A stretch of DNA of 64,000 nucleotides from Grimontia marina (GTDB lineage Bacteria; Pseudomonadota; Gammaproteobacteria; Enterobacterales; Vibrionaceae), in NCBI RefSeq assembly GCF_900060185.1, contig NZ_FIZY01000005.1, positions 62,001 to 126,000 of the forward strand, in the 5' to 3' direction. The notes under the pieces are model-generated. The model was given only the letters and a program-made list of their open reading frames with translations. It had not been told where the DNA came from and made no database searches. The translations under genes and the position numbers were made by a program. Below, one piece after another: positions 19,231 through 28,677 of the stretch (the first letter of the stretch is position 1; every line of letters starts with the position of its first letter).

Positions 19231-19659
19231 ATGAGAACTGCAGCAGACCGTATTCGACACGCCATCGCCTTCGAGGTGATAGGCCTTATCCTCATTGTAA
19301 GCATTCTGTCCCTGTTTGGTTTTGATGCCGCACACACAGGTGTGTTGGGTGTGGCTTTTTCCATTCTGGCGACAGGTTGGAACTACATTTATAACCTGTG
19401 GTTTGACAAAGCTATGGTGAAAATGACCGGCAGGACCGAGAAGAAACAAAAGCATCGTATCCTTCATGCGGTACTGTTTGAGTTGGGACTGCTTTGGGTG
19501 ACGCTGCCTGCTATTGCATGGTGGCTTAACATCAGCCTGTGGCAAGCTTTCCTGATGGACATTGGTCTGGTGGCCTTCTATCTGGTTTACGCATACGTCT
19601 ACAATCTGGCGTACGATAAAGTGTTTCCTATTAATGAAGGGAAGCTAGTCACCCAGTAA
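19231..19659 (+). CDS. PACE-family efflux transporter (AceI-like)
   Basis: This is a 142-residue inner-membrane protein of the proteobacterial antimicrobial compound efflux family, made of two tandem bacterial-transmembrane-pair domains and four helices. The essential glutamate of AceI corresponds to Glu15 in RIRHAIAFEVIGL. Other family marks are the GWNYIYNLWFD stretch closing the first pair and YVYNLAYDKVFP closing the second. Studied members export chlorhexidine, proflavine or short polyamines; the natural substrate here is unknown. No LysR-type regulator is adjacent, unlike aceR-aceI pairs, but a palindrome lies upstream. Confidence 0.88.
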   Translation: MRTAADRIRHAIAFEVIGLILIVSILSLFGFDAAHTGVLGVAFSILATGWNYIYNLWFDKAMVKMTGRTEKKQKHRILHAVLFELGLLWVTLPAIAWWLNISLWQAFLMDIGLVAFYLVYAYVYNLAYDKVFPINEGKLVTQ

Positions 19660-19671
19660 TCTAATAGACGA

Positions 19672-19699
19672 AAAAAACCGCCTAATAAGGCGGTTTTTT
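19672..19699. terminator. Bidirectional terminator between the PACE gene and vpsR
   Basis: An AAAAAACCGCC / GGCGGTTTTTTT hairpin lies between two convergent genes with T-runs on both strands. Confidence 0.85.
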
Positions 19700-19715
19700 T
19701 ATTTCAGCTAATTAC

Positions 19716-21050
19716 TTAGCGAAAGCTACGCGGTGCAGGAATCAAGCTGTGCTTGTTCAGCAAACGGTACATAGTTGCACGTGACACACCCAGCTCTTTC
19801 GCTGCAGCAGACACCTGACCATTGTTGCTTTCCAGCACAGCGAGCAGTGCATCACGCTCAGACTCTTCACGAATCTTACGCAGGCTTTGTTTGTAATCGC
19901 CCTGACGTGGCAGATCCAGATGCTCAGCCTCAATCACCAGATTATCCGCCAGCAGTACTGCACGTTTCACCTGGTTGATCAGCTCACGTACGTTACCTGG
20001 CCAGCTATAGTTGGTCAGGATCTTGTTCGCTTCTTCAGAGAAGGTGCGCGCCTGCGTGTTGTACTGACGTGCAAACTTCAACAGGAAGTGCTCAGCCAGC
20101 TCAGGAATGTCTGCACTACGCTCTTTCAGTGAAGGAACAGAAATGCGCAGAACATTGAGGCGGTAGAACAGATCTTCACGGAACTGACCTTCAGCAACCG
20201 CTTTTTCCAAATCCATGTGCGTCGCCGCAATCACACGAACATCAATCTCTTTCGAATATTTGTCGTCGTGCGTTTCTACCGTACCATCCTGCAAAAGATG
20301 CAGAAGGTTTGCCTGAAGATTCAGAGGCAAATCACCAATTTCATCCAGGAACAGAGTGCCTTGGTGCGCTTGCTGCACTTTGCCTTCTGTCGTGCCATCA
20401 CCAAACAGCTCGTTTTGAATAAGCTTCTCTGGTAGCGCGCTACATTTCACAGAAACGAACGGACCTTTCGCGCGGGTTGAAGCATTATGAATTGCCATAC
20501 CCACCAGCTCTTTGCCGGTACCGCTTTCACCGTTGATCAGAACTGATACGTCAGTCGGTGCGACACGACGAACCTGATCACGCAGTTTCTTCATCACAGA
20601 GGTTTTACCCAGCAGTCCCATGTCACTGTGGTCGCCCAGTTGAGGCCATACGTGACGCTCAAGCTTCAGCATGCCCAGTTGGTGACCGATGGTGCTCATC
20701 AGTTGGCTATCTGGAATTGGAGAAGTGAAGTAGTCGATGCAGAAGCTCACAATGAACTGACAAATTGCATCATTGTTGAGTTGATCTTCGCGGATCAGCG
20801 CCAGCCAGCGAACCTGCTTGTTGCGGTTTACCAGTGATGCGACACCGTTGAGACTGAAATCATCGTGGCTGATATCCACAATACCAATGCAAGGACCAAT
20901 GTCCTGAAGGAGAGATTGTGCTGCTCTGAGGTCATAACAGCGGTGACAACGCCAACCTGCTTGTTCCAGTGTTGCCAGCCAAGGTTCGTAAGTTCCGCCT
21001 ACTACGACGAGTGAACTTGGAACCGCCTCAGATCTGAATTGCATACCCAT
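19716..21050 (-). CDS. vpsR: VpsR-like response regulator (enhancer-binding-protein fold)
   Basis: VpsR activates Vibrio exopolysaccharide and biofilm genes and binds cyclic di-GMP. The 444-residue protein has an N-terminal receiver-like domain with Asp59 in CIGIVDISHDD, an AAA+ domain with Walker A GESGTGKE (173-180) and Walker B TLFLDEIGD, and a Fis-type helix-turn-helix near 405-435. The segment after ELFG reads DGTTEGKVQQA, so the GAFTGA loop that contacts sigma-54 is absent, as in VpsR of V. cholerae, which works with sigma-70 polymerase. Walker A and B look intact. The gene is monocistronic. Identity as VpsR is strong from length, start and the absent loop; its targets lie outside this window. 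Confidence 0.9.
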   Translation of the reverse strand: MGMQFRSEAVPSSLVVVGGTYEPWLATLEQAGWRCHRCYDLRAAQSLLQDIGPCIGIVDISHDDFSLNGVASLVNRNKQVRWLALIREDQLNNDAICQFIVSFCIDYFTSPIPDSQLMSTIGHQLGMLKLERHVWPQLGDHSDMGLLGKTSVMKKLRDQVRRVAPTDVSVLINGESGTGKELVGMAIHNASTRAKGPFVSVKCSALPEKLIQNELFGDGTTEGKVQQAHQGTLFLDEIGDLPLNLQANLLHLLQDGTVETHDDKYSKEIDVRVIAATHMDLEKAVAEGQFREDLFYRLNVLRISVPSLKERSADIPELAEHFLLKFARQYNTQARTFSEEANKILTNYSWPGNVRELINQVKRAVLLADNLVIEAEHLDLPRQGDYKQSLRKIREESERDALLAVLESNNGQVSAAAKELGVSRATMYRLLNKHSLIPAPRSFR

Positions 21051-21464
21051 AACGCCTGCCTTTAGTCATCCATTAACGACACGTGTTCAAAATGTTGTGA
21101 GTATCATTATATTTTGTAAGACAAGCAGGTCTGTCTCAATGTAGATACAAGGTAGCTCTCAAATCAGCACAGTTCCCAGATAAGACACTTTTGCTGTTCG
21201 ATTTGCTGACAACATAGGCATCTAGTAGCTGACATATTTATCAGTATTATTAATAGGATAGACTATTCCATGATGCCCAAAAAAGCCATCAAAATGGCCA
21301 ACATTTCAAACACTTCTCAATTTTGAGAAATTTAAGATTCTCTTTAAAATTTCTTAGATCATAGACTATGACCCGATTAATTGAGGCTATCTATTGATAG
21401 AGAAAGCAAAAAAACCGCGTCCAAGTGAGACGCGGTCTTTCATTTAAGGCAGGGCTTCGAGAAA
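21051..21464. other. Intergenic region upstream of vpsR
   Basis: This 414-base AT-rich stretch holds the vpsR promoter and the end of the amidohydrolase transcript. The palindrome TTCTCAA-TT-TTGAGAA lies at 21314-21329. I see no coding sequence. Confidence 0.5.
21404..21436 (-). terminator. Amidohydrolase gene terminator
   Basis: On the minus strand GACCGCGTC pairs with GACGCGGT and is followed by a run of T. It begins 29 bases after the stop codon of the amidohydrolase gene. Confidence 0.8.
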
Positions 21465-22871
21465 CTATCTCACTTCTTCGCCACTGGCGATGACGGTTTC
21501 TCTGACTTTGTCTGCAAACTGCAACGCTTCCTGGCGCACTTTGTCTTCATCCACCGTCAGTATGTCTCTCTCCTGCATCAGAAGCTGGCCATCAACGATG
21601 GCATGTTTCACGTTCGATGCATACGCGGAGTAAACCAAGGCTGAATAAGGGTTGTACATTGGCACCATGTTTGGCGCTTTCGTATCAATTACGATGATGT
21701 CTGCCAGCTTACCCGTTTCCAGAGAACCTATTTTGTCTTCCATGTGGAGAGCACGTGCCGCTCCCATGGTTGCCATTTCTATGACCTTGATCGGAGGCAT
21801 TGCCGCGCGATCTTTGTTCACCAGCTTGTGCACTTTAGCAACTTGGTTGAACTCATCCACTGTACTGAGTGTGTTACCTGACATTGGCCCGTCAGTCCCG
21901 AGACCAATTCGAAGACCATCATCAAACATCTTCAAAGCCGGAGACACACCTTTGGCAGACTTGATGTTGGCACTCATGTTATGCGCGATGCCCACATCGT
22001 GCTTTTTCAGCAGCGCAATATCGTGCTCATCGACATTAATCACGTGCGCGCCAACTAAGTTCGGCGTCAGCGCACCAATATCCGCCATGTATTCGACGGG
22101 AGACTTACCACCACTGCGCTCAGCAATCACTTCGTTTTCACGCTCTGATTCCGCAAGATGGATCATTACCGGCACATCGTGCTCAAGCGAAAGCTTGGTG
22201 ATTTTCTGCAGCACTTCGGTGGTATTGGTATAAGGTGCGTGTGGCGCGAAAGCAGGGGTAATACGAGGATGGTCTTTATATTCCTTAATAAAGTTCAGTG
22301 CGTATTGGATGCCTTCCTCCGCGTTAGCGGCATCAGCGACTGGAAACCTAATCACGGTTTCACCCAGAATCGCGCGCATACCAATCTTGTCGACGGTTTT
22401 CGCCACTTCATCTTCGAAGTAGTACATATCGGCATAAGTGGTCACGCCGCCTTTCAGCATTTCCACATTACCCAGTTGCGCGCCGATACGTACCATATCT
22501 CTGCTCACCAACTGACTTTCTAATGGGAAGATATAGCGGTGCAGGCGATCTGGCACATCATCACCCAGTGAACGGAACACTGTCATTGAGGCATGAGTGT
22601 GGGTGTTGATCAATCCTGGCATCACGATGTCGCCATCCACATCCAAGACGGTTTTGGCCTGATAGGCTTCCGACAGACTCTCATCACCGACAGCCACAAT
22701 CTTGTTGCCACTAACAGCCACTACACCATTCTCGTAAACCGCTTTGTCAGCGTTCATGGTCAATACGGTCGCGTCTTTAATTAACAGGTCGATATGTTCA
22801 ACAGCAAACGCTGCCGATGAAGCCAACGTTGCCAGAGCAACACTGGCAGAAAGGAAGGATTTTTTTAGCAT
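21465..22871 (-). CDS. Exported amidohydrolase, MTA/SAH deaminase-like
   Basis: This 468-residue metal-dependent hydrolase belongs to the amidohydrolase superfamily near the 5-methylthioadenosine / S-adenosylhomocysteine deaminase and TRZ/ATZ group. The metal ligands appear as HTHAS near residue 90, PHAPYT, MIHLAESE and GTDGPMS in the usual order. Unlike cytoplasmic relatives it begins with a Sec signal peptide, MLKKSFLSASVALATLASSA then AFA, so it should act in the periplasm. The expected HNPxSN motif reads HNMSAN. The substrate cannot be named from the sequence; a periplasmic aminated purine nucleoside or heterocycle is a guess. It is monocistronic. Confidence 0.82.
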   Translation of the reverse strand: MLKKSFLSASVALATLASSAAFAVEHIDLLIKDATVLTMNADKAVYENGVVAVSGNKIVAVGDESLSEAYQAKTVLDVDGDIVMPGLINTHTHASMTVFRSLGDDVPDRLHRYIFPLESQLVSRDMVRIGAQLGNVEMLKGGVTTYADMYYFEDEVAKTVDKIGMRAILGETVIRFPVADAANAEEGIQYALNFIKEYKDHPRITPAFAPHAPYTNTTEVLQKITKLSLEHDVPVMIHLAESERENEVIAERSGGKSPVEYMADIGALTPNLVGAHVINVDEHDIALLKKHDVGIAHNMSANIKSAKGVSPALKMFDDGLRIGLGTDGPMSGNTLSTVDEFNQVAKVHKLVNKDRAAMPPIKVIEMATMGAARALHMEDKIGSLETGKLADIIVIDTKAPNMVPMYNPYSALVYSAYASNVKHAIVDGQLLMQERDILTVDEDKVRQEALQFADKVRETVIASGEEVR

Positions 22872-23007
22872 GGTTATCTTCAATAAAAGCAGCAAGGAAT
22901 TGCGCGGGCATCATCCCTGCAGATGAATCAAACCGGAACTAAAACGTTAATTGCATCGCAATATTTGTGACATTGAGCAAACGTTTGCACACTAACATAC
23001 GCACATA

Positions 23008-23036
23008 AAAAAACACTGGCATAAGCCAGTGTTTTT
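23008..23036 (-). terminator. lysS terminator
   Basis: An AAAAACACTGGC / GCCAGTGTTTTT hairpin lies 35 bases past the lysS stop and closes the prfB-lysS transcript. Confidence 0.8.
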
Positions 23037-23070
23037 GGTGTCTCAGAGACGTCTCAGAAGTCAGTCAGAT

Positions 23071-24585
23071 TTAGTCTTTCTTCTGGTTCAGTGGACGCAT
23101 CGCCGGGAACAGAATCACGTCACGGATAGTGTGCGTGTTGGTAAACAGCATTGCCAGACGGTCGATACCGATGCCCTGACCCGCAGTTGGTGGCAGACCA
23201 TGTTCCAGTGCAGTGATATAGTCTGCATCGTAGAACATCGCTTCGTCGTCACCTGCGTCTTTCGCATCAACCTGTGCTTTAAAGCGAGCGTCCTGATCTT
23301 CTGCGTCGTTCAGCTCCGAGAAGCCGTTCGCCACTTCACGACCACCAATGAAGAACTCAAAGCGGTCGGTGAAAAACGGATTGTCATCGCTACGGCGCGC
23401 CAGCGGAGAGATGTCTGCCGGGTAGCCAGTGATGAAGGTTGGCTGGATCAGTTTAGGTTCTGCGGTTTCACCGAAGATTTCTTCCAGCAGCTGACCACAA
23501 GTCCAGAATTTCTCAACGTAGATCTCCAGAGACTTCGCAATAGCCACCAGCTTCTCACGATCCTGAACATCTTCCACTGTCAGCGCTTGGATATCAGCGT
23601 GCTCTGGGTTGTAGTGCTTGATCGCTTCCAACATAGTCATACGTGCGTATTTACCACCGAATTCCACGGTGTAATCGCCGTAAGGCATAGAGGTTTCACC
23701 CAGAACTTCAACGGCCACGGTACGCAGCATGTCTTCAGTCAGGTCGATCAGGTCGTTGTAATCTGCGTACGCCATGTAGAACTCAATCATGGTGAATTCT
23801 GGGTTGTGGCGTGGAGACAGACCTTCGTTACGGAAGTTACGGTTGATTTCGAATACGCGCTCGAAACCACCCACAACCAGACGCTTCAGGTACAGCTCAG
23901 GCGCGATGCGCAGGAACATTTCCTGATCCAGTGCGTTGTGGTGAGTGATAAACGGACGTGCAGAAGCACCACCCGGGATCACTTGCATCATTGGCGTTTC
24001 CACTTCCATGAAGTCTTTTGACTCCATGTAACGGCGGATCGCAGAAATCAGCTTAGAGCGTACCTTGAATGCGTTGCGCGAATCTTCGTTCACGATCAGG
24101 TCAACGTAACGCTGACGGTAACGCATTTCCTGATCAGTCAGACCGTGGAATTTTTCTGGCAGAGGACGCAGTGCTTTAGTCAGCAGTTGGTACTCTTCCA
24201 TGTTCACGTACAGGTCGCCTTTACCAGACTTGTGCAGTGCACCTTTCACACCGATGATGTCACCGATATCCAGACCTTGATATTGCTCTTTCAGCACGTT
24301 CTGAACGTCTTTCGCTGCGTACGCCTGAATGCGACCGCTCACGTCCTGAAGTGCCAGGAAAGGACCACGCTTTGCCATCACACGGCCAGCAACGCTGACT
24401 TTATGATCCAATGCTTCCAGCTCTTCCTTGCTCTTTTCGCCAAACTCAGCCTGAAGATCAGCCGCTTTGTGCTCACGGCGGAATTCATTTGGGTGGCCGT
24501 TTGCATTGCAGCTTTGACGAATGTGGTTCAGTTTTGCACGACGCTCCGCGATCAGCTTGTTTTCGTCTTGTAACTGGTCAGTCAT
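23071..24585 (-). CDS. lysS: Lysyl-tRNA synthetase, class II
   Basis: LysS charges tRNA-Lys in the cytoplasm. The 504-residue class IIb enzyme has an N-terminal OB-fold anticodon-binding domain (about 60-150) and a catalytic core with motif 2 [18 protein letters not shown] and motif 3 [10 protein letters not shown] near the C-terminus. It lies 27 bases downstream of prfB on the same strand, the prfB-lysS operon known from E. coli. A large open frame on the opposite strand is a codon-usage shadow. Confidence 0.98.
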   Translation of the reverse strand: MTDQLQDENKLIAERRAKLNHIRQSCNANGHPNEFRREHKAADLQAEFGEKSKEELEALDHKVSVAGRVMAKRGPFLALQDVSGRIQAYAAKDVQNVLKEQYQGLDIGDIIGVKGALHKSGKGDLYVNMEEYQLLTKALRPLPEKFHGLTDQEMRYRQRYVDLIVNEDSRNAFKVRSKLISAIRRYMESKDFMEVETPMMQVIPGGASARPFITHHNALDQEMFLRIAPELYLKRLVVGGFERVFEINRNFRNEGLSPRHNPEFTMIEFYMAYADYNDLIDLTEDMLRTVAVEVLGETSMPYGDYTVEFGGKYARMTMLEAIKHYNPEHADIQALTVEDVQDREKLVAIAKSLEIYVEKFWTCGQLLEEIFGETAEPKLIQPTFITGYPADISPLARRSDDNPFFTDRFEFFIGGREVANGFSELNDAEDQDARFKAQVDAKDAGDDEAMFYDADYITALEHGLPPTAGQGIGIDRLAMLFTNTHTIRDVILFPAMRPLNQKKD

Positions 24586-24612
24586 AGTGAACCTTTGAAT
24601 TAACTTAAAAAA

Positions 24613-25711
24613 TTACAAACCAGATTTCAGGCTGGCTTCAATAAACTTGTCGAGATCACCGTCAAGCACCGCTTGGGTGTTACGGTTTTCGATACCGGTA
24701 CGCAGGTCTTTAATGCGTGAGTCATCCAGAACGTAAGAGCGGATCTGGCTACCCCAACCGATGTCAGACTTCGCTGCTTCATTCGCCTGTTTCTCTGCGT
24801 TCTGCTTTTGCAGTTCCAGTTCAAACAGTTTTGCGCGAAGCTGCTTCATCGCCTGATCTTTGTTCTTGTGCTGGCTTCGGTCATTCTGGCACTGCACCAC
24901 GGTGTTGGTTGGTACGTGTGTGATACGTACCGCTGATTCGGTGGTGTTAACGTGCTGACCGCCCGCGCCTGACGCACGGTAAACGTCGATACGCAGATCA
25001 GACGGGTTGATATCGATGTCGATATTTTCGTCCACTTCCGGGTAAATAAACGCAGAAGAGAACGAGGTGTGACGACGACCGCCTGAATCGAACGGAGACT
25101 TACGAACCAGACGGTGAACACCGGTTTCGGTACGCAGCCAGCCGTAAGCGTATTCGCCGCTGATACGAACGGTTGCTGATTTCAATCCAGCCACATCACC
25201 TTCAGACACTTCAATCACTTCGGTCTTGAAGCCTTTTGCGTCAGCCCAACGCAGGTACATGCGCAGCATCATGGATGTCCAGTCTTGCGCTTCAGTACCG
25301 CCTGAACCTGCTTGCAGGTCGATATAACAATCAGAACCGTCGTGATCGCCAGAGAACATGCGGCGGAATTCCAGCTTCGACAGCTTCTCTTCCAGATCGC
25401 TCAGCTCCGGCTCGATTTCATCGAACGTATCCTGATCGTTTTCTTCTACTGCCAGTTCCAGCAGTTCGGTGATGTACTCGCCACCCTGATCCAGCTGGTC
25501 GATAGTTTCTACTACCGCTTCCAGCGACGCGCGTTCACGACCCAGCGCTTGGGCACGCTCAGGTTCGTTCCACACATCAGGTTGTTCGAGTTCGGCATTA
25601 ACTTCTTCTAGACGCTCTTTCTTGGCGTCATAGTCAAAGATACCCCCTAAGGACATTTGCACGCTCGGCAATGTCCGCTAGGCGGTTTTTGATTGGATTG
25701 ATTTCAAACAT
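24613..25711 (-). CDS. prfB: Peptide chain release factor 2 (programmed +1 frameshift)
   Basis: RF2 ends translation at UGA and UAA. The gene starts at ATG 25711 with [20 protein letters not shown] and meets an in-frame TGA after 25 codons; a +1 shift at CTT TGA C continues the reading from 25635 to the stop at 24613. The total is 365 residues, the same as E. coli RF2. The stop-recognition SPF tripeptide lies in RKSPFDSGG and the catalytic GGQ in [10 protein letters not shown]. Residue 246 is alanine rather than the threonine peculiar to E. coli K-12. It is co-transcribed with lysS. Confidence 0.97.
25633..25648 (-). promoter_or_regulatory. RF2 autoregulatory frameshift site
   Basis: On the minus strand the site reads AGG GGG TAT CTT TGA C: an internal Shine-Dalgarno-like AGGGGG three bases before the slippery CTT, then the UGA stop followed by C. 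Low RF2 lets the ribosome slip, so the factor controls its own synthesis. Confidence 0.95.
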
Positions 25712-25835
25712 GGTCACTTTTCTATGTTCGGAATGAGTTTTAACCGCCGAATTCTACAGAATTGCGGACGGAATATACAGAGTGTGATGGGGATCAAAGG
25801 AGAAATTTTCGGAGAAAAATGAGAGAAAAGGCTAA

Positions 25836-25938
25836 AGGTCCTGGGTCCTACAGTATTTGAACTGTTTAGCAGAGCCTCTGGCTCTTGCTCCTCCTAGGAC
25901 CTTCTTTTCCTAGGACCCTAGGACCTGCTCTTCCTTAC
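25836..25938. repeat. CCTAGG-rich dispersed repeat, copy 2 (behind recJ)
   Basis: CCTAGG occurs at 25893, 25909 and 25917 within 30 bases, and GGTCCTGGGTCCTA lies at the other end (from 25837). The minus-strand words CCTAGGAAAAGAAG and GAGCAAGAGC are shared with the copy behind thyA. As there, the repeat touches the stop codon of the gene before it. It lies between recJ and prfB. Confidence 0.62.
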
Positions 25939-27666
25939 CTAAACCGCCGCCATATGCTCAACCATCAACTGCACCGTACGGTTGCCACGGAACTCGTTCA
26001 CATCGAGGCGATATGCGACCTCGACCATTTGCACAGAGGGATCCGGCCAGCGTCGCAAGTCAATGTTGAAGGCGATGGCGTCCACCATTTGTCCGCCCAT
26101 GACTGGTTCCAACATCATTTTCAGGTGTTTCCCGCCCACCAGCTTTTGATGCAGCAGCTTGAACTTGCCATCAAACAGTGGCTCAGGAAAGCCTTGCCCC
26201 CAAGGACCACCAGAACGCAGCGTTTCAGCCACATCCAAATTGATCTCATTGGAAAGGAGTTCACCGTCTGAAAGCAGTACACCTTTCAACTCTTCTTCGC
26301 TGATGGTGTTTTTTACGGCTTCGTCGAACAGTTTCGAGAAACGTTCAAAGTCCGCTTCGGCGATGGTCAGACCCGCTGCCATGGCGTGACCGCCAAACTT
26401 TTTAATCAGGCCCGGGTTTTGCGTATCAATCACATCCAGGGTGTCACGCATATGCAGCCCCTGAATCGAACGTGCTGAGCCTTTGATAGTGCCTTCACCA
26501 CCATCAGCGAAGGCAATCACAGGGCGGTGGAATTTGTCTTTAATGCGTGATGCGAGGATACCAATCACACCCTGATGCCATTCGCGCTGGAACAGTGCAA
26601 GGCCGCAAGGCAGACTGCTGCCTTCACCAAATTGAAGACGCTCACAAATCGCCATCGCTTCTTCTTTCATGCCCTGCTCGATTTCCTTACGGCTTTGGTT
26701 CAGGGCATCCAGCTCACTTGCCATCTGGCGCGCGGCTTGAAGGTTTTGACACAGTAAAAGCTCAATACCAAATGACATATCATCCAAGCGGCCTGCAGCA
26801 TTAATGCGTGGCCCCAAGGCAAAGCCGAAATCACTCGCCACCAGCGTCGTCATATTGCGGTTCGCTACTTCAATCAAAGCCTGAATACCCGGACGACATT
26901 TCCCCGCGCGGATTCGCATCAAACCCTGATGCACCAAAATGCGGTTGTTGGTGTCCAGCGATACCACATCGGCCACTGTACCCAATGCGACCAAGTCCAA
27001 CAGTTCCGCCAAGTTCGGTTCAGCGATACCACGCTGGGCAAACCAGCCGTTATCACGAAGATGAGCACGCAGTGCCAACATCAGATAAAACGCCACACCA
27101 ACACCTGCGAGCGATTTGGACGGAAAGCCACACTCGTTGAGGTTCGGGTTCACCATGGCATCAGCATCCGGCAGCACTTCGCCCGGTAAGTGGTGGTCGG
27201 TCACGACGACTTGAATATCGCGGGCTTTGGCTGCTGCAACCCCTTCAATCGAAGACACACCGTTATCCACGGTCATGATAAGCTCCGCGCCTTTGGCTGC
27301 AGCTTGCTCTACCACGTCTGGGCTCAAGCCATAACCATCGTCAAAACGGTTCGGCACTAGGTAATCAACGTTGGTGCAGCCCATCATGCGAAATGCCGTC
27401 ACAGAAAGGGCTGAGCTTGTTGCGCCATCGGCATCAAAGTCGCCCACCACGATAATGCGTCGCCCTTCTGCCATTGCAGCTGCCAGCAATTCTACGGCGC
27501 GTTCAATGCCATGTAGTTCGTTGTAATTCAGCAGCCCGCGAGCACTGCGCTCCAGTTCACCTTCAGAGGTGATGCCACGGTTGGCGTAAATACGCTGGAG
27601 CAATGGCGGAATTGAAGCAGGAAAAGCAGCATCCTGTGCCGCATGACGACGTTTAATTTCAATCAT
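25939..27666 (-). CDS. recJ: Single-stranded-DNA-specific exonuclease RecJ
   Basis: RecJ degrades single-stranded DNA 5' to 3' in recombination and repair. The likely start is ATG 27666 (MIEIKRRHAAQDAAF), giving 575 residues against 577 in E. coli; an upstream in-frame start would add 21 residues without family support. The DHH phosphoesterase motifs are DFDADGATSSAL, MTVDNGVSS and VVVTDHHLPG, and the DHHA1 domain with GGHAMAAGLT follows at about residue 400. A C-terminal OB domain closes the protein. It follows dsbC on the same strand after a hairpin. Confidence 0.96.
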   Translation of the reverse strand: MIEIKRRHAAQDAAFPASIPPLLQRIYANRGITSEGELERSARGLLNYNELHGIERAVELLAAAMAEGRRIIVVGDFDADGATSSALSVTAFRMMGCTNVDYLVPNRFDDGYGLSPDVVEQAAAKGAELIMTVDNGVSSIEGVAAAKARDIQVVVTDHHLPGEVLPDADAMVNPNLNECGFPSKSLAGVGVAFYLMLALRAHLRDNGWFAQRGIAEPNLAELLDLVALGTVADVVSLDTNNRILVHQGLMRIRAGKCRPGIQALIEVANRNMTTLVASDFGFALGPRINAAGRLDDMSFGIELLLCQNLQAARQMASELDALNQSRKEIEQGMKEEAMAICERLQFGEGSSLPCGLALFQREWHQGVIGILASRIKDKFHRPVIAFADGGEGTIKGSARSIQGLHMRDTLDVIDTQNPGLIKKFGGHAMAAGLTIAEADFERFSKLFDEAVKNTISEEELKGVLLSDGELLSNEINLDVAETLRSGGPWGQGFPEPLFDGKFKLLHQKLVGGKHLKMMLEPVMGGQMVDAIAFNIDLRRWPDPSVQMVEVAYRLDVNEFRGNRTVQLMVEHMAAV

Positions 27667-27786
27667 GGAGAGAACCTGTGAGTCATCGCTTATACCGATG
27701 AGCATTAAGAATGCGGATTGAGCCTCCATTTTAGCGGGTGGTTTTCAAAGCGGAAGACTTTGGAACTGAATGCTGTGAAGACAGAA

Positions 27787-27817
27787 AGAAAAAAGCGCCA
27801 TCAAGTCAGCGCTTTTT
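27787..27817 (-). terminator. dsbC terminator
   Basis: An AAAAAAGCGC / GCGCTTTTT hairpin lies 13 bases after the dsbC stop. It would limit read-through from dsbC into recJ. Confidence 0.7.
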
Positions 27818-27829
27818 GAGAAGAAATAT

Positions 27830-28570
27830 TTAACCTTTGAATTTCTGTTCAAGATTCTGCAGCAAACCCTTTGCAGGGAGATAACCGCCCAAAACCGTGC
27901 CATCTTCAAGCATAATGGCAGGTGTACCCGTCACACCCATTGCGTTGCCCAATGCCATATGGCGACGGACAAGATCCGTGCACTGTTTACTTTCTTCATT
28001 GAAGTTGCGCGCTTTTGCCAGGTTCATTGCGTCCACTTTGTCATCTGCACACCAAATGGCACTCATTTGGCCGATGTTTGGGGAGCGTTCACCCGAGCGA
28101 GGGAATGCCAGATAGCGAACGGTAATTCCCAGATCATTGTATTCCTTCATTTCACTGTGGAGCTTCATGCAGTAACCACAAGTGGTATCTGTAAATACGT
28201 TAACCACGTATTTCTCGTCTTTCGCCGGATAGACGATCAGTTCTTTCTCAACATCCGCTTCTTCAAACAGCTTTTTATTACGCTTCGCCTGAGTGATTTC
28301 AGTCAGGTTGATAGATTCCGTTGGCGTTGTATGGAAAAGCTGGCCATAGATAAAGTAAGAACCGTCTTTGTTGGCATAAACCACGCCGCCATTGGTCACC
28401 ACTTCATAGAGACCCTCAACTGGTGCTTTTTCAATAGTTTCAACGTTCAGACGGTATTTCGCCAATACATCAGCAATTGCCGCTTTGTCTGCACCTTCCG
28501 CAGCCTGTGTGCCGAATGACAACATGGCAGAGGCAATCAAAGCACGCGCCATCAGTTGTTTTAAATTCAT
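27830..28570 (-). CDS. dsbC: Thiol:disulfide interchange protein DsbC
   Basis: DsbC is the dimeric periplasmic disulfide isomerase kept reduced by DsbD. The start ATG 28570 gives 246 residues with a Sec signal peptide, MNLKQLMARALIASAMLSFG then TQA. The N-terminal dimerisation domain precedes a thioredoxin-fold domain with the active site CGYC at 131-134. A second cysteine pair (IWCADD and KQCTDL) matches the structural disulfide of the E. coli protein. It lies between xerD and recJ, the conserved order. Confidence 0.95.
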   Translation of the reverse strand: MNLKQLMARALIASAMLSFGTQAAEGADKAAIADVLAKYRLNVETIEKAPVEGLYEVVTNGGVVYANKDGSYFIYGQLFHTTPTESINLTEITQAKRNKKLFEEADVEKELIVYPAKDEKYVVNVFTDTTCGYCMKLHSEMKEYNDLGITVRYLAFPRSGERSPNIGQMSAIWCADDKVDAMNLAKARNFNEESKQCTDLVRRHMALGNAMGVTGTPAIMLEDGTVLGGYLPAKGLLQNLEQKFKG

Positions 28571-28677
28571 AGTGTTCAGATCCTGAAAATGGGTTTGCGG
28601 GCAAACTGTCACTCACTCAGACCGGACAGAAACGAAAAAAATCCCAAGTGAGGTAAAAAAACACCCGTTCGGCTGCA

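Noticed and set aside
23029-24021. Open frame of about 330 codons on the plus strand opposite lysS
   Set aside because: It mirrors a conserved gene, has no ribosome binding site, and has a composition typical of antisense reading of a GC-balanced gene.
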